DNA of 36,429 nt, taken from assembly GCA_033721915.1 (NCBI GenBank), contig JAWWAC010000029.1, positions 1 through 36,429 of the forward strand. The letters are read 5' to 3'. Below the pieces are notes generated by a model. That model ran no database searches and had not been told where the DNA came from. It saw only the letters and a program-made list of their open reading frames with translations. Positions within the stretch are counted from its first letter, which is position 1; each line of letters opens with the position of its first letter. This document shows positions 24,744-33,352 of this stretch, piece by piece. The DNA is from REBR01 sp033721915. Its GTDB lineage: Bacteria; Pseudomonadota; Gammaproteobacteria; Pseudomonadales; Oleiphilaceae. The position numbers and the translations under genes were made by a program.

Positions 24744-25913
24744 ATGATGCTGGATAACCTGAAACTCGCCACCAAGTTGTATCTGGGCTTTGGTCTGGTT
24801 GCACTCTTGATGATTGTATCGAAGGTGCTAGAGCGTATTGAGCTGATCAGCGAAGGGGGGCAGGATCTGATTACAGTCCTTGTGGTGATCCTGGCCATGG
24901 TGATCGCCACACTGATTGCCCGCTCCAATTCGAGGCGCCTTGAATACATGCACGACATCGCTGAATCGATTGCCAACGGGGATCTGACCGTCGACATCGA
25001 GGCCCGGCGTAACGATGAAATGGGGCGAGTGGTGCAGTCACTGGCCCGTATGCAGAAGGGCCTGCGGGATATCATGGGGGAGATCGCCCAGGGGGCCACG
25101 GAGCTGAAGGACGCCGCCGAGCGCATTGCCACTGTCTCCAGCCAGTCCGCCGACAGCGCCAGCCAGCAGAGCGACTCCGCCTCACAGATGGCCACGGCGG
25201 TGGAGCAGCTGACCCACAGCATCAGCGACGTCTCCGGCAGCGCCCAGAGGGCCAATGAAATCTCCGCCCGTGCCGGCCAGCTGGCCAATGACGGCAACCA
25301 GGTCATCAATAAAAGCAGCGACGGCATGGAGCGCATCGCCGAGACGGTGCGCCAAACCTCAAAGGACATTGGCGAGCTGGGCGAGCGCTCCAAGGAAATC
25401 TCCTCCATCATCAAGACCATCCGTGAAATTGCCGACCAGACCAACCTGCTGGCACTGAACGCCGCCATTGAAGCCGCCCGTGCCGGTGAACAGGGCCGGG
25501 GCTTTGCCGTGGTGGCGGACGAGGTGCGCAGCCTTGCCGAGCGCACCTCCAAGTCCACGGATGAGATCGCCGGCATGATCGGCGCCATCCAGAAAGGCAC
25601 CGAGCAGGCGGTGCTTGGCATGGAGAGTGGGGTCAAGCTGGTGGACGACGGTGTCTCCCTGGCGGCACAGGCGGGACAGTCCATGACCTCCATCCGCAAG
25701 GGCGCGGAGGAGGTGCTGGAGGTGGTGCACAGCATTTCCGAGGCCCTCAAGGAGCAGAGCAACACCAGCAACGAGGTGGCCAGCACCATCGAGAGCGTGG
25801 CCCGCATGGCCCAGGAAAACAGCGAGGCGGCCATTGAGAGCTCCGCCGCCGCCGAGCAGCTCACCAACCTGTCCGGCTCACTGGACGCCTCGGTGCGACG
25901 CTTCCGCCTGTAA
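24744..25913 (+). CDS. Methyl-accepting chemotaxis protein without periplasmic sensor domain
   Basis: The 389-residue chemoreceptor has two transmembrane segments (about 12-28 and 42-59) separated by only some 13 residues, so there is no room for a periplasmic ligand-binding domain. A HAMP-like linker (NSRRLEYMHDIAESIANGDL) leads to a methylation helix region and the signalling hairpin, whose tip is EIADQTNLLALNAAIEAARA continuing GEQGRGFAVVADEVR. The C-terminus (SVRRFRL) lacks a CheR-tethering pentapeptide. It should couple to CheA/CheW; the stimulus may be sensed in the membrane or cytoplasm. GGAG lies a few bases before ATGATG, so either ATG may be used. Confidence 0.92.
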   Translation: MMLDNLKLATKLYLGFGLVALLMIVSKVLERIELISEGGQDLITVLVVILAMVIATLIARSNSRRLEYMHDIAESIANGDLTVDIEARRNDEMGRVVQSLARMQKGLRDIMGEIAQGATELKDAAERIATVSSQSADSASQQSDSASQMATAVEQLTHSISDVSGSAQRANEISARAGQLANDGNQVINKSSDGMERIAETVRQTSKDIGELGERSKEISSIIKTIREIADQTNLLALNAAIEAARAGEQGRGFAVVADEVRSLAERTSKSTDEIAGMIGAIQKGTEQAVLGMESGVKLVDDGVSLAAQAGQSMTSIRKGAEEVLEVVHSISEALKEQSNTSNEVASTIESVARMAQENSEAAIESSAAAEQLTNLSGSLDASVRRFRL

Positions 25914-25965
25914 ATCCGGCTTACTCGTGGCCTGAGGACTCAGCCGTAACGGAGAAAGCCGCAAC

Positions 25966-26009
25966 CCTGCTGTGGTAGCATTGGGTCCCATTGTCACCAC
26001 CACAGCAGG
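25966..26009 (+). repeat. 11-bp inverted repeat overlapping the fadH ribosome-binding site
   Basis: CCTGCTGTGGT (25966-25976) and ACCACAGCAGG (25999-26009) are perfect inverted copies with a 22-base centre. The right arm runs into AGGA (26007-26010), the ribosome-binding site for the ATG at 26017. In mRNA the stem would mask the site; in DNA it could be an operator. The centre contains a second small dyad (TGGGTCCCA). Confidence 0.65.
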
Positions 26010-26016
26010 ATCCCCC

Positions 26017-28080
26017 ATGACCACCAGAACCACCCAATCCGCCTACCCCCATCTGATGGCCCCTCTGGATCTGGGCTTTACCCAGCTGCCCAACCGGGTA
26101 CTGATGGGCTCCATGCATACCGGTCTGGAAGACCGCTTCTGGAATGTCCCCAGGCTGGCCCGCTATTTCGCGGAAAGGGCGGAAGGGGGCGTGGGCCTGA
26201 TGGTCACCGGGGGCTTCTCACCCAATGTGGTGGGCCAGCTGCTGCCCATGGCCTCCACCATGAACAACCCCCTTACGGCACGACTGCATCGCCGTGTCAC
26301 CGGCGAGGTGCACGAGGCCGGCGGCAAAATCTGCCTGCAGCTGCTCCACGCCGGGCGCTACGCTTACCAGCCCTACAGCGTCTCCGCCTCCGCCATCAAG
26401 GCTCCCATCAGCCCCTTCAGGCCCAGGGCCCTGTCCACCAGAGGGGTGGAGAAACAGATCCGGGACTTCGTCAGCGCCGCCGTGTACGCCAGGCAGGGGG
26501 GCTACGACGGCGTTGAGGTGATGGGCTCCGAGGGGTACTTTATCAACCAGTTTCTCTGTGAGCGCACCAACCGTCGTAAAGACAAGTGGGGCGGCCCCTT
26601 TGAGAACCGCATGCAGCTGCCGGTGGAGATCGTCCGTCGCATCCGTGAAAAGGTGGGTCCCGAATTCATCATCATCTACCGGCTGTCCATGCTGGACCTG
26701 GTGGAAGGGGGCCAGACCTGGGAGGAGGTGGTGAAGCTGGGCCGTGCCATTGAGGCCGCCGGTGCCACCCTTATCAACACCGGCATCGGCTGGCACGAGG
26801 CCCGTGTGCCCACCATTGTCACCTCCGTGCCCCGTGGCGCTTTTGCCGGTGTCAGCGCCCGTTTCCGTCAGGAAGTGAGCATCCCGGTGGTGGCCACCAA
26901 CCGCATCAACAACCCGGACACCGCCGAAGAGGTGCTGGCCCGTGGCGACGGTGACATGGTCTCCATGGCCCGTCCCTTTCTGGCGGACCCGGAATTCATG
27001 CGCAAGGCGGCACAGGGCCGTGCCGACGAGATCAACACCTGCATCGCCTGCAACCAGGCCTGCCTGGATCACGTCTTCCAGGCCAAGCGGGCCTCCTGCC
27101 TGGTCAACCCCAGGGCCTGCCACGAGACGGAGCTGAACCCGACACTGGCCCCCATAGCCCGTCGCGTGGCGGTGGTGGGGGCCGGTCCCGCCGGGCTGGC
27201 GGCGGCCACCACCGCGGCCCGCCGTGGCCACCAGGTGACGCTGTTTGAGAAAGACGACCGCATTGGCGGCCAGTTCAACTACGCCAAACGCATCCCCGGC
27301 AAGGAAGAGTTCAGCGAAACGCTGCGCTATTTCCGTCGCCAGATTGAGTTGCTGGGCATTGACCTGAAACTGGGTCAGGCGGTGACAGCGGATCAGCTGG
27401 AGGAGGCCGGTTTTGATGATGTGGTGATCGCCACCGGCGTGCAGCCTCGGATGCCGGAGATCCCCGGCATTGACCACCCCAAGGTGCTGGGTTACCTGGA
27501 TGTGCTGCGCCACAACGTCCCGGTGGGCCGCTCCGTGGCCATTATCGGCGCCGGTGGCATCGGCTTTGATGTGGGGGAGTTCCTCAGCCACGACTTCCGC
27601 CGCGTGCCGGAAGGGGAGCCCATGCCACTGGAAGACTGGCAGAGGGAGTGGGGCGTGGACCCGGACTTTGCCACACCGGGCGGGCTCACCAGGCCTGAGC
27701 CCCACCCCTCGCCCCGTGAGATCGTCCTGCTGCAGCGCAAGACCAGCAAGCCCGGCAAGAACCTGGGCAAGACCTCCGGCTGGGTGCACCGGGCGGCACT
27801 GCGCCAGAAAGGCGTGGCCACGCTGGCCGGAGTCCGCTACCGCAAAATCGACGACCAGGGACTGCACATCACCGTCAGTGACGGCAAGACGGAAGAGGAG
27901 CGGGTGCTGGCGGTGGACCACATTGTCCTCTGCGCCGGGCAGCTGTCACAGCGCAGCCTCTACGACGAGCTCCAGGCCCGGGACCGGCGCTGCCACCTGA
28001 TTGGTGGCGCGGATGTGGCGGAAGAACTGGACGCCAAGCGGGCCATCCGCCAGGGCACGGAAGTGGCAGCCGCTCTGTAA
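26017..28080 (+). CDS. fadH: 2,4-dienoyl-CoA reductase (NADPH), FadH
   Basis: The 687-residue enzyme reduces 2,4-dienoyl-CoA intermediates so that unsaturated fatty acids can complete beta-oxidation. The N-terminal TIM barrel (about 1-335) has the catalytic pair Y174 (GSEGYFINQF) and H260 (GIGWHEARVP). The 4Fe-4S cluster ligands C342, C345, C349 and C361 keep exactly the spacing of E. coli FadH. FAD- and NADPH-binding domains follow, with GAGPAGLAAATTAARRG and GAGGIGFDVGEFLS glycine-rich loops. ATG 26017 is chosen over 25972 because AGGA lies six bases before it. It converges on the regulator gene with one base between the stop codons. A dyad covers its ribosome-binding site. Confidence 0.95.
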   Translation: MTTRTTQSAYPHLMAPLDLGFTQLPNRVLMGSMHTGLEDRFWNVPRLARYFAERAEGGVGLMVTGGFSPNVVGQLLPMASTMNNPLTARLHRRVTGEVHEAGGKICLQLLHAGRYAYQPYSVSASAIKAPISPFRPRALSTRGVEKQIRDFVSAAVYARQGGYDGVEVMGSEGYFINQFLCERTNRRKDKWGGPFENRMQLPVEIVRRIREKVGPEFIIIYRLSMLDLVEGGQTWEEVVKLGRAIEAAGATLINTGIGWHEARVPTIVTSVPRGAFAGVSARFRQEVSIPVVATNRINNPDTAEEVLARGDGDMVSMARPFLADPEFMRKAAQGRADEINTCIACNQACLDHVFQAKRASCLVNPRACHETELNPTLAPIARRVAVVGAGPAGLAAATTAARRGHQVTLFEKDDRIGGQFNYAKRIPGKEEFSETLRYFRRQIELLGIDLKLGQAVTADQLEEAGFDDVVIATGVQPRMPEIPGIDHPKVLGYLDVLRHNVPVGRSVAIIGAGGIGFDVGEFLSHDFRRVPEGEPMPLEDWQREWGVDPDFATPGGLTRPEPHPSPREIVLLQRKTSKPGKNLGKTSGWVHRAALRQKGVATLAGVRYRKIDDQGLHITVSDGKTEEERVLAVDHIVLCAGQLSQRSLYDELQARDRRCHLIGGADVAEELDAKRAIRQGTEVAAAL

Positions 28081-28081
28081 A

Positions 28082-29122
28082 CTAGCGGGCGTGAAAGCGC
28101 GCCCGGTAGGCCCCGGGGCTCATGCCGGTGCGTCGCCGGAACAGCCGCGAGAAAGAGCTGACGTCCTCATAGCCCACCTGGCTGGTGAGCTGCTCCAGGC
28201 GCAGGTGGGGCTGCTCCAGCAGCTTGCGGGCCTGCTCCACCCGCAGTGTCTGCAGGTACTGCAAGGGGGATTCCCCGGTGGCGGCCCGGAAGCGGCGCTT
28301 GAAGGTGCGGGGTGTGAGGTGAAAGCGCTGTGCCAGTGCGTCCAGCGAGATGCTCTCGGACAGGTGGGCGTCCAGCCAGTCCTGTATGGCCAGCACTGTG
28401 TCGTCCTGGTGGTAGCGCCGTGCGTGGATATTGGCGTAGGCGGCCTGGTTCTGGCGGCCGATGTCGATGACAAAGGCCTTGGCCAGTGAACGGGCCACAT
28501 CGGCACCGCAGTAGCGCTCCACCAGGTACAGTCCCAGGTCCAGCCAGGCCATGCCGCCGCCGGCGCAGAACACCCGCTCGCCGGCGGTGATCATCTGGTT
28601 GGGGCGCAGGTCCACCGCCGGGTACTGGGCCCGGAACTGCTCGCAGTAGCCCCAGTGGGTGGTGGCCGGGTGGCCGTCCAGCAGCCCCGCCTCCGCCAGC
28701 AGAAAGGCGCCGGTGCAGTTGCTGGCCAGGTCACGCCCCTGTGCGTGCCACTGCTGCAGCAGCGGGATCAGTGCCCGGTTGTCCCGCAGCGTCTGGGCAA
28801 TATCACCGCCAATGGTGGGGATCAGTATCAGGTCTGCCTCCGGCGCCTGTTCCCAGGGACACTGGGCCTGCAGGGTGATGCCATTGACGCAGCGGCAGTG
28901 GCCGCCATCGGCACTGGCCAGCGTGACCTCAAAACGGGGTTGTGGCGACTGGTCATGGATCCTGGCCCAGGTCACGCCGGCCATGCGGAACAGGTCCATG
29001 ATGCCGGTAATGGCCGTGGCCAGAGCCCCGTCAAAGGCCACCAGTGTGACCCGGTAAAGAGGCGGTGTGGTGCGGTCCCCGTTGTGGGCACGGGTGTCTT
29101 CGTGGCTCTTTTTGTGACTCAT
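28082..29122 (-). CDS. GlxA-type AraC family transcriptional regulator
   Basis: The 346-residue regulator has an N-terminal DJ-1/PfpI-like (class I amidotransferase-like) domain, about 22-210, with the nucleophile-elbow segment SNCTGAFLLAEAGLLDGHPA. A C-terminal AraC DNA-binding domain (about 240-345) carries two helix-turn-helix units, ISLDALAQRFHLTPRTFKRRF and LTSQVGYEDVSSFSRLFRRRTG. Relatives (CdhR, GbdR, ArgR) activate catabolic genes for carnitine, betaine or arginine. Here the divergent neighbour is an acyl-CoA dehydrogenase and the convergent one is fadH, so control of acyl-CoA metabolism is a reasonable guess. The effector is unknown. The start has only a weak GGATGAG upstream. Confidence 0.9.
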   Translation of the reverse strand: MSHKKSHEDTRAHNGDRTTPPLYRVTLVAFDGALATAITGIMDLFRMAGVTWARIHDQSPQPRFEVTLASADGGHCRCVNGITLQAQCPWEQAPEADLILIPTIGGDIAQTLRDNRALIPLLQQWHAQGRDLASNCTGAFLLAEAGLLDGHPATTHWGYCEQFRAQYPAVDLRPNQMITAGERVFCAGGGMAWLDLGLYLVERYCGADVARSLAKAFVIDIGRQNQAAYANIHARRYHQDDTVLAIQDWLDAHLSESISLDALAQRFHLTPRTFKRRFRAATGESPLQYLQTLRVEQARKLLEQPHLRLEQLTSQVGYEDVSSFSRLFRRRTGMSPGAYRARFHAR

Positions 29123-29222
29123 CGTTGGCGACTCATCCGTTGCAGACTACCCTTCTGTGAGGCCCGGCGCCCGGCAAGGCGCCGATGATCCGGTGCCGGC
29201 ATGGCACAAGTGACCATCATTA

Positions 29223-29236
29223 TGTCAGTTGTGACA
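29223..29236. promoter_or_regulatory. Inverted repeat in the divergent regulator/dehydrogenase intergenic region
   Basis: TGTCA (29223-29227) and TGACA (29232-29236) form a dyad with a 4-base centre, about 75 bases before the acyl-CoA dehydrogenase start. A longer GC-rich dyad, CGGCGCC (29165-29171) with GGCGCCG (29178-29184), lies nearer the regulator. Either could be the site of the neighbouring GlxA-type regulator. Confidence 0.4.
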
Positions 29237-29311
29237 GTGCAGGCCCAGTTTCTCCTGTGGCATGCTCCGTTATAACCGCTTCTTCCCGTTTTTCGCTCCG
29301 GAGTCCCCGTT

Positions 29312-31114
29312 ATGACCGATACCCTGATCAACCGCCGCGATCTGGCCTTTCAGCTTTACGAAGTCCTGGATACGGACAGTCTCTGTGAGCGTGAGCGTTT
29401 CTCCGAGCACAGCCGGGACACCTACGATGCGGTCATCGAGACGGCGGAGAAAATCGCCCGTGAGCAGTTCGCCCCCCACAACCCCCTTTCGGACCGGGAA
29501 GAGCCGGAGTTTGTGGATGGCAAGGTGCGCATGCGTCCCGAGGTGAAAACCGCCATCGATGCCTACGCCGAGGCGGGCTTTATTGCCGGTCGCCATGATT
29601 ACGAGCTGGGTGGCATGCAGCTGCCGGAGTCGGTGATGACCGCCTGCAGTGGCTTTTTCATGGCCGCCAATCCCAGCACCTCCGGCTATCACTTTCTCAC
29701 CACGGCGGCGGCCAATGTGGTGCGGGCCTTTGGCTCCGAGTCCCAGAAAGAGCAGTACCTGGCCCCCATGCTGAGTGGCCGCTTCACCGGCACCATGGCA
29801 CTGACCGAGCCCCACGCCGGCTCGGCACTGGCGGACCTGCGCACCTCTGCCACCCCGACGGACCAGGACCACTACCTGATCAAGGGGGCCAAGATCTACA
29901 TCTCCGGTGGTGACCAGGAGCTGACGGACAACATCGTCAACCTGGTGCTGGCCCGCATCAAGGGGGCGCCGGCCGGGGTCAAGGGCATCTCCATGTTTAT
30001 CGTGCCCAAGTACCGTCTGGATGCTCAGGGTGAGCCCGGTGAGCGCAATGGCGTGGCACTGGCTGGCCTGATTCACAAGCTGGGCTACCGTGGCACCACC
30101 TCCACGGCACTGAGCTTTGGCGACGACAAGGACTGCTACGGCTACCTGGTGGGTGAGCCACACCAGGGCCTGAAGTACATGTTCCAGATGATGAACGAGG
30201 CCCGTCTCGGAGTGGGCTTTGGTGCGGCGGCCATTGGCTACCGGGGCTATATGCACAGCCTGGAGTACGCCCGTGACAGGCTGCAGGGGCGCCACCCCTC
30301 CAACAAGGACCCGGAAAGCCCGCCGGTGCCCATTATCCAGCACGCGGATGTACGCCGCATGCTGCTGGCCCAGAAGGCCTATGTGGAAGGGGCCGTGAGC
30401 CTGTGCCTGTACGGGGCACGGCTGATGGACGATGCCGGCACCCATACCGACCCGGCCGAGAAACAGGCCGCGCAGCAGCTGCTGGACCTGCTCACCCCGG
30501 TGATCAAGGCCTGGCCCTCGGAGTACGGGGTCAAGGCCAATGATCTGGCCATCCAGGTCTATGGCGGTGCCGGCTATACCCGGGAGTACCCTGTGGAGCA
30601 GTGCTGGCGTGACAACCGCCTCAACCCCATCCACGAAGGCACCAACGGCATACAGGCCATGGATCTGCTGGGGCGCAAGGCCTGGCAGGAGAAAGGCGCC
30701 GGTCTGCAGGTGCTGTTCAGGGCCGTGCAGCGGGACATGGAAGCGGCCAGTGACAGCCGCTGCCGCGAATGGGCCGGCTCACTGGGTGAGACACTGCAGC
30801 AGGCGGGCAAGGTGACACAGCAGCTGGGACAGGCACTGATGAAGGAGGGGCCCGACAAAACCCTGGCCAACGCCGCCTGTTACCAGCACCTGTTCGTCCA
30901 TATCTGCGTGGCCTGGATGTGGCTGCGTCAGGCCAATGTGGCGGCGGCGGCACTGGAGGCGGGTGCCAGCGGCAGCGACCGGAGTTTTTACCAGGGCAAG
31001 CTTCAGGCGGCCCAGTATTTCTTCCACTGGGAGCTGCCCGGTGTGGCACAGGATCTGGTACTGCTTCGCAATATGGACAATACCTGCTTTGACATGCAGG
31101 AAGACTGGTTCTGA
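29312..31114 (+). CDS. Acyl-CoA dehydrogenase (DmdC-like, ~600 residues)
   Basis: This 600-residue flavoprotein is a long-type acyl-CoA dehydrogenase with an extra C-terminal helical domain. Recognisable parts are the N-terminal helical domain, the FAD/substrate segment GTMALTEPHAGSALADLRTS, NEARLGVGFGAAAIGYRGY, and IQVYGGAGYTREYPVEQCWRDN followed by HEGTNGIQAMDLLGRK. E442 in HEGTNG is in the position of the catalytic base of this subfamily. The C-terminal domain ends NTCFDMQEDWF. It should act in fatty-acid or related acyl-CoA oxidation (3-methylthiopropionyl-CoA for true DmdC; substrate unassigned here). It is divergent from the GlxA-type regulator and similar in type to the gene cut at the left edge. 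Confidence 0.92.
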   Translation: MTDTLINRRDLAFQLYEVLDTDSLCERERFSEHSRDTYDAVIETAEKIAREQFAPHNPLSDREEPEFVDGKVRMRPEVKTAIDAYAEAGFIAGRHDYELGGMQLPESVMTACSGFFMAANPSTSGYHFLTTAAANVVRAFGSESQKEQYLAPMLSGRFTGTMALTEPHAGSALADLRTSATPTDQDHYLIKGAKIYISGGDQELTDNIVNLVLARIKGAPAGVKGISMFIVPKYRLDAQGEPGERNGVALAGLIHKLGYRGTTSTALSFGDDKDCYGYLVGEPHQGLKYMFQMMNEARLGVGFGAAAIGYRGYMHSLEYARDRLQGRHPSNKDPESPPVPIIQHADVRRMLLAQKAYVEGAVSLCLYGARLMDDAGTHTDPAEKQAAQQLLDLLTPVIKAWPSEYGVKANDLAIQVYGGAGYTREYPVEQCWRDNRLNPIHEGTNGIQAMDLLGRKAWQEKGAGLQVLFRAVQRDMEAASDSRCREWAGSLGETLQQAGKVTQQLGQALMKEGPDKTLANAACYQHLFVHICVAWMWLRQANVAAAALEAGASGSDRSFYQGKLQAAQYFFHWELPGVAQDLVLLRNMDNTCFDMQEDWF

Positions 31115-31141
31115 GCCGGGAGGCTCTGTGTCGGGCCTGAA

Positions 31142-31165
31142 GGCCTGACAGGCACCTGTCAGGCC
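31142..31165 (+). repeat. 11-bp inverted repeat after the acyl-CoA dehydrogenase
   Basis: GGCCTGACAGG (31142-31152) and CCTGTCAGGCC (31155-31165) are perfect inverted copies separated by two bases, 28 bases after the stop codon. As RNA this folds into a strong hairpin, but no T-run follows. It may mark a factor-dependent 3' end or be a protein-binding dyad. Confidence 0.55.
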
Positions 31166-31336
31166 CGTTGAAGGCGCCTTCCAGTCGCTTGATTCGGCTC
31201 TGGGTGCTGGTTATTCTGACAAAAGTTTGAACAATGACCCTGGCTGTTGTGGCCGGTGCCGGCCCCGGGGGTCATGGTTTCCGGGAGAAACCACAGGGTC
31301 AGAAGCCTTAACCCAGCAGACAGAAGAAGCGCCACA

Positions 31337-31666
31337 ATGGATGATTGGCAGATCGATGTTGCGAGCCAGACGGCGCAACACAGCAGTGGCTTGCAGATCA
31401 CATTTGAAGGAAGGCCCCAGAGCCGGCATTTCTCCGGGACACCCAGCCGGGTGCCCCAGGGAATGCCGTCACTGAAGTTGGTGCAGCTGATTCGTGAGGG
31501 TTATCAGGCCTACGAAGAGGCTTTTGTCCGTGAGAAACCGCCGGCGGCGGGCGCGGCCAGCGGCGGTGTGGCCAGTCGCAGCAGTGCCGGTAGCGGGGAG
31601 GAAGGCGGCGTCAAGGTGCGCCGCCGCCGTCCCCGTCGCCAGGTACGGGACCCGGATCCGGACTGA
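31337..31666 (+). CDS. Small protein with basic C-terminal tail, unknown function
   Basis: The 109-residue protein is taken from ATG 31337 (MDDWQIDVASQTAQHSSGLQ), with AGAAGA about ten bases upstream. An N-terminal part rich in polar residues contains FEGRPQSRHFSGTPSRVP and is followed by a helix (LKLVQLIREGYQAYEEAFVR). A Gly/Ala/Ser linker then leads to a basic tail, VRRRRPRRQVR, suggestive of nucleic-acid contact. It ends three bases before the stop codon of the oppositely oriented helicase gene. I do not recognise a family. The codon pattern and the absence of a convincing gene on the opposite strand support it as real. Confidence 0.65.
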   Translation: MDDWQIDVASQTAQHSSGLQITFEGRPQSRHFSGTPSRVPQGMPSLKLVQLIREGYQAYEEAFVREKPPAAGAASGGVASRSSAGSGEEGGVKVRRRRPRRQVRDPDPD

Positions 31667-31669
31667 GGC

Positions 31670-33352
31670 TCAGCTGTCGGCGGCCATGCGCAGCGGGCGT
31701 CCGGCCACCCGGGTCTGCTGCAGCTGCTTGAGAGTGCTGGCCGGCATGGTCTGTGGCAGGTCCACGGTGCTGAAGTGGTCGAAAATATCGATACGGCCGA
31801 TGGAGCGGCTGTCCAGATCCCCTTCGTTGGCAATGGCTCCCACCAGGTTACCCGGCTTGACGCCGTGAGAGCGGCCCACTTCCACCCGGAAGCGGGTCAT
31901 GTTGGCTTCCACCGGTCCACCGGGTGTGCGTACCCGCTTCTTGCGCTCGATGATGCGCGGCTCACGGGCCCTGGGGGCCGGTGCCAGGTCCATTTCCTTG
32001 ACCGTCAGTGACTTCTCGCCCTGTGCCATCAGGGCCATGGCGGCGGCCACCTCCACCACATCCAGCTCTTCCTCGCTGATCATGGCTTCCACGATATCCC
32101 GGTAGGCGCTCAGATCCCCTTCCATGGCGGTCAGGACCTTGCGGCGGAAGCGGGCAATGCGGGTGGCATTGATGGTGGCGGCATCCGGCACTGTCATGGG
32201 GGTGATGCTCTGGCGTGTGGTGCGCTCGATCTGCTGTACCACGCGACGCTCGCGGGGTGTGGCAAAGAGAATGGCATCGCCACTGCGGCCGGCACGGCCG
32301 GTACGGCCCACCCGGTGCACATAGGTTTCCGGATCCTGCGGCACGTCGTAGTTGATGACGTGGCTCACACGGCTGATGTCCAGGCCCCGTGCCACCACGT
32401 CCGTGGCCACCAGGATGTCCAGCTTGCCACGGCGCATCTGCTCCACAATCTGCTCACGCTGGTTCTGGGCCACATCGCCGTTGAGGGCGATGGCCTTGTG
32501 GCCGGCGGCTATCAGGTGGTCCGCCAGGTCCACGGTGGCCACCTTGGTGCGCACAAAGACAATGATGCCGTCATAGTCCTGTACGTCCAGGACCCGGGTC
32601 AGTACCTCTTTCTTGCGGTTGGGTGCCACCACCAGGTAACGCTGGCTGATGCGGCTGACCGTGGCGGTCTTGTGCTTGATGGTAATTTCTTCCGGCTGCG
32701 TCAGGTGCTTCTGGGCAATGCGACGGATCACGCTGGGCATGGTGGCGGAGAACAGCGCCTTCTGGCAGTCATCCGGCGCCGCGGCCAGCACGGTTTCCAC
32801 GTCGTCAATAAAGCCCATGCGCAGCATCTCGTCGGCCTCGTCCAGGACCACGGTACGCAGCTTGTCCATTTTAAGGGTGCCACGGCGGTGATGGTCCAGC
32901 ACCCGGCCCGGTGTGCCCACCACCACATGGGGGCCACGGCGCAGTGCGCTGATCTGCTCACGGAAGGGCTGGCCGCCGTAGATGGCGGTCACCTGGAACT
33001 GGCGGTCGTGGGCGGCGTAGCTCTTGATGGCCTCCGCCACCTGCATGGCCAGCTCACGGGTCGGGCACAGTACCAGTGCGGCCGGGCTGTTGGCGTCCGT
33101 GGCGGCATTGGCGCGGGCAATCAGCGGCAGGCCAAAGGCGGCGGTCTTGCCGGTGCCGGTCTGTGCCTGTCCGATGACGTCACGGCCCTGGAGTATATGG
33201 GGGATGATGGCGGCCTGGATTTCAGAGGGGGTTTCAAACCCCAGCCTGGCCACAGTGGCCAGCAGCTCCGGCGAGAGTCCCAGTGACTGGAAATCGGCGG
33301 TTTTTTCGGCGGCTTGGGTTTGCGGGTCTTGCTGAACAGTAGCTTCGGTCAT
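31670..33352 (-). CDS. deaD: DEAD-box ATP-dependent RNA helicase, DeaD/CsdA-type
   Basis: The 560-residue helicase starts at ATG 33352, preceded by AGGA; an upstream in-frame ATG at 33463 adds 37 unlikely residues. In order: Q motif (FQSLGLSPELLATVARLGFE), Walker A AQTGTGKT, PTRELAMQV, TPGR, DEAD at 171-174, SAT, then the helicase C domain with ARGLDISRVSHVINYD and HRVGRTGRAGRSG. A C-terminal DbpA-like RNA-binding domain (MTRFRVEVGRSHGVKPGNLV to about residue 545) follows. This layout is that of DeaD, which remodels RNA in ribosome assembly and at low temperature. It is somewhat shorter than the E. coli protein and lacks a long basic tail. It has a long upstream leader. Confidence 0.93.
   Translation of the reverse strand: MTEATVQQDPQTQAAEKTADFQSLGLSPELLATVARLGFETPSEIQAAIIPHILQGRDVIGQAQTGTGKTAAFGLPLIARANAATDANSPAALVLCPTRELAMQVAEAIKSYAAHDRQFQVTAIYGGQPFREQISALRRGPHVVVGTPGRVLDHHRRGTLKMDKLRTVVLDEADEMLRMGFIDDVETVLAAAPDDCQKALFSATMPSVIRRIAQKHLTQPEEITIKHKTATVSRISQRYLVVAPNRKKEVLTRVLDVQDYDGIIVFVRTKVATVDLADHLIAAGHKAIALNGDVAQNQREQIVEQMRRGKLDILVATDVVARGLDISRVSHVINYDVPQDPETYVHRVGRTGRAGRSGDAILFATPRERRVVQQIERTTRQSITPMTVPDAATINATRIARFRRKVLTAMEGDLSAYRDIVEAMISEEELDVVEVAAAMALMAQGEKSLTVKEMDLAPAPRAREPRIIERKKRVRTPGGPVEANMTRFRVEVGRSHGVKPGNLVGAIANEGDLDSRSIGRIDIFDHFSTVDLPQTMPASTLKQLQQTRVAGRPLRMAADS

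Noticed and set aside
24725..25867. Open frame of 380 codons on the minus strand, rich in Ser/Ala/Leu
   Set aside because: It is antisense to the chemoreceptor and is the typical shadow of its repetitive Ala/Glu/Ser helices.
25932..25943. CTGAG-GA-CTCAG palindrome after the chemoreceptor gene as a terminator
   Set aside because: The 5-bp stem with a 2-base loop cannot form a stable hairpin and has no T-run.
26218..27921. Open frame of 567 codons on the minus strand
   Set aside because: It is antisense to fadH, whose catalytic and cluster residues are all intact. The product is His/Gly-rich without recognisable motifs.
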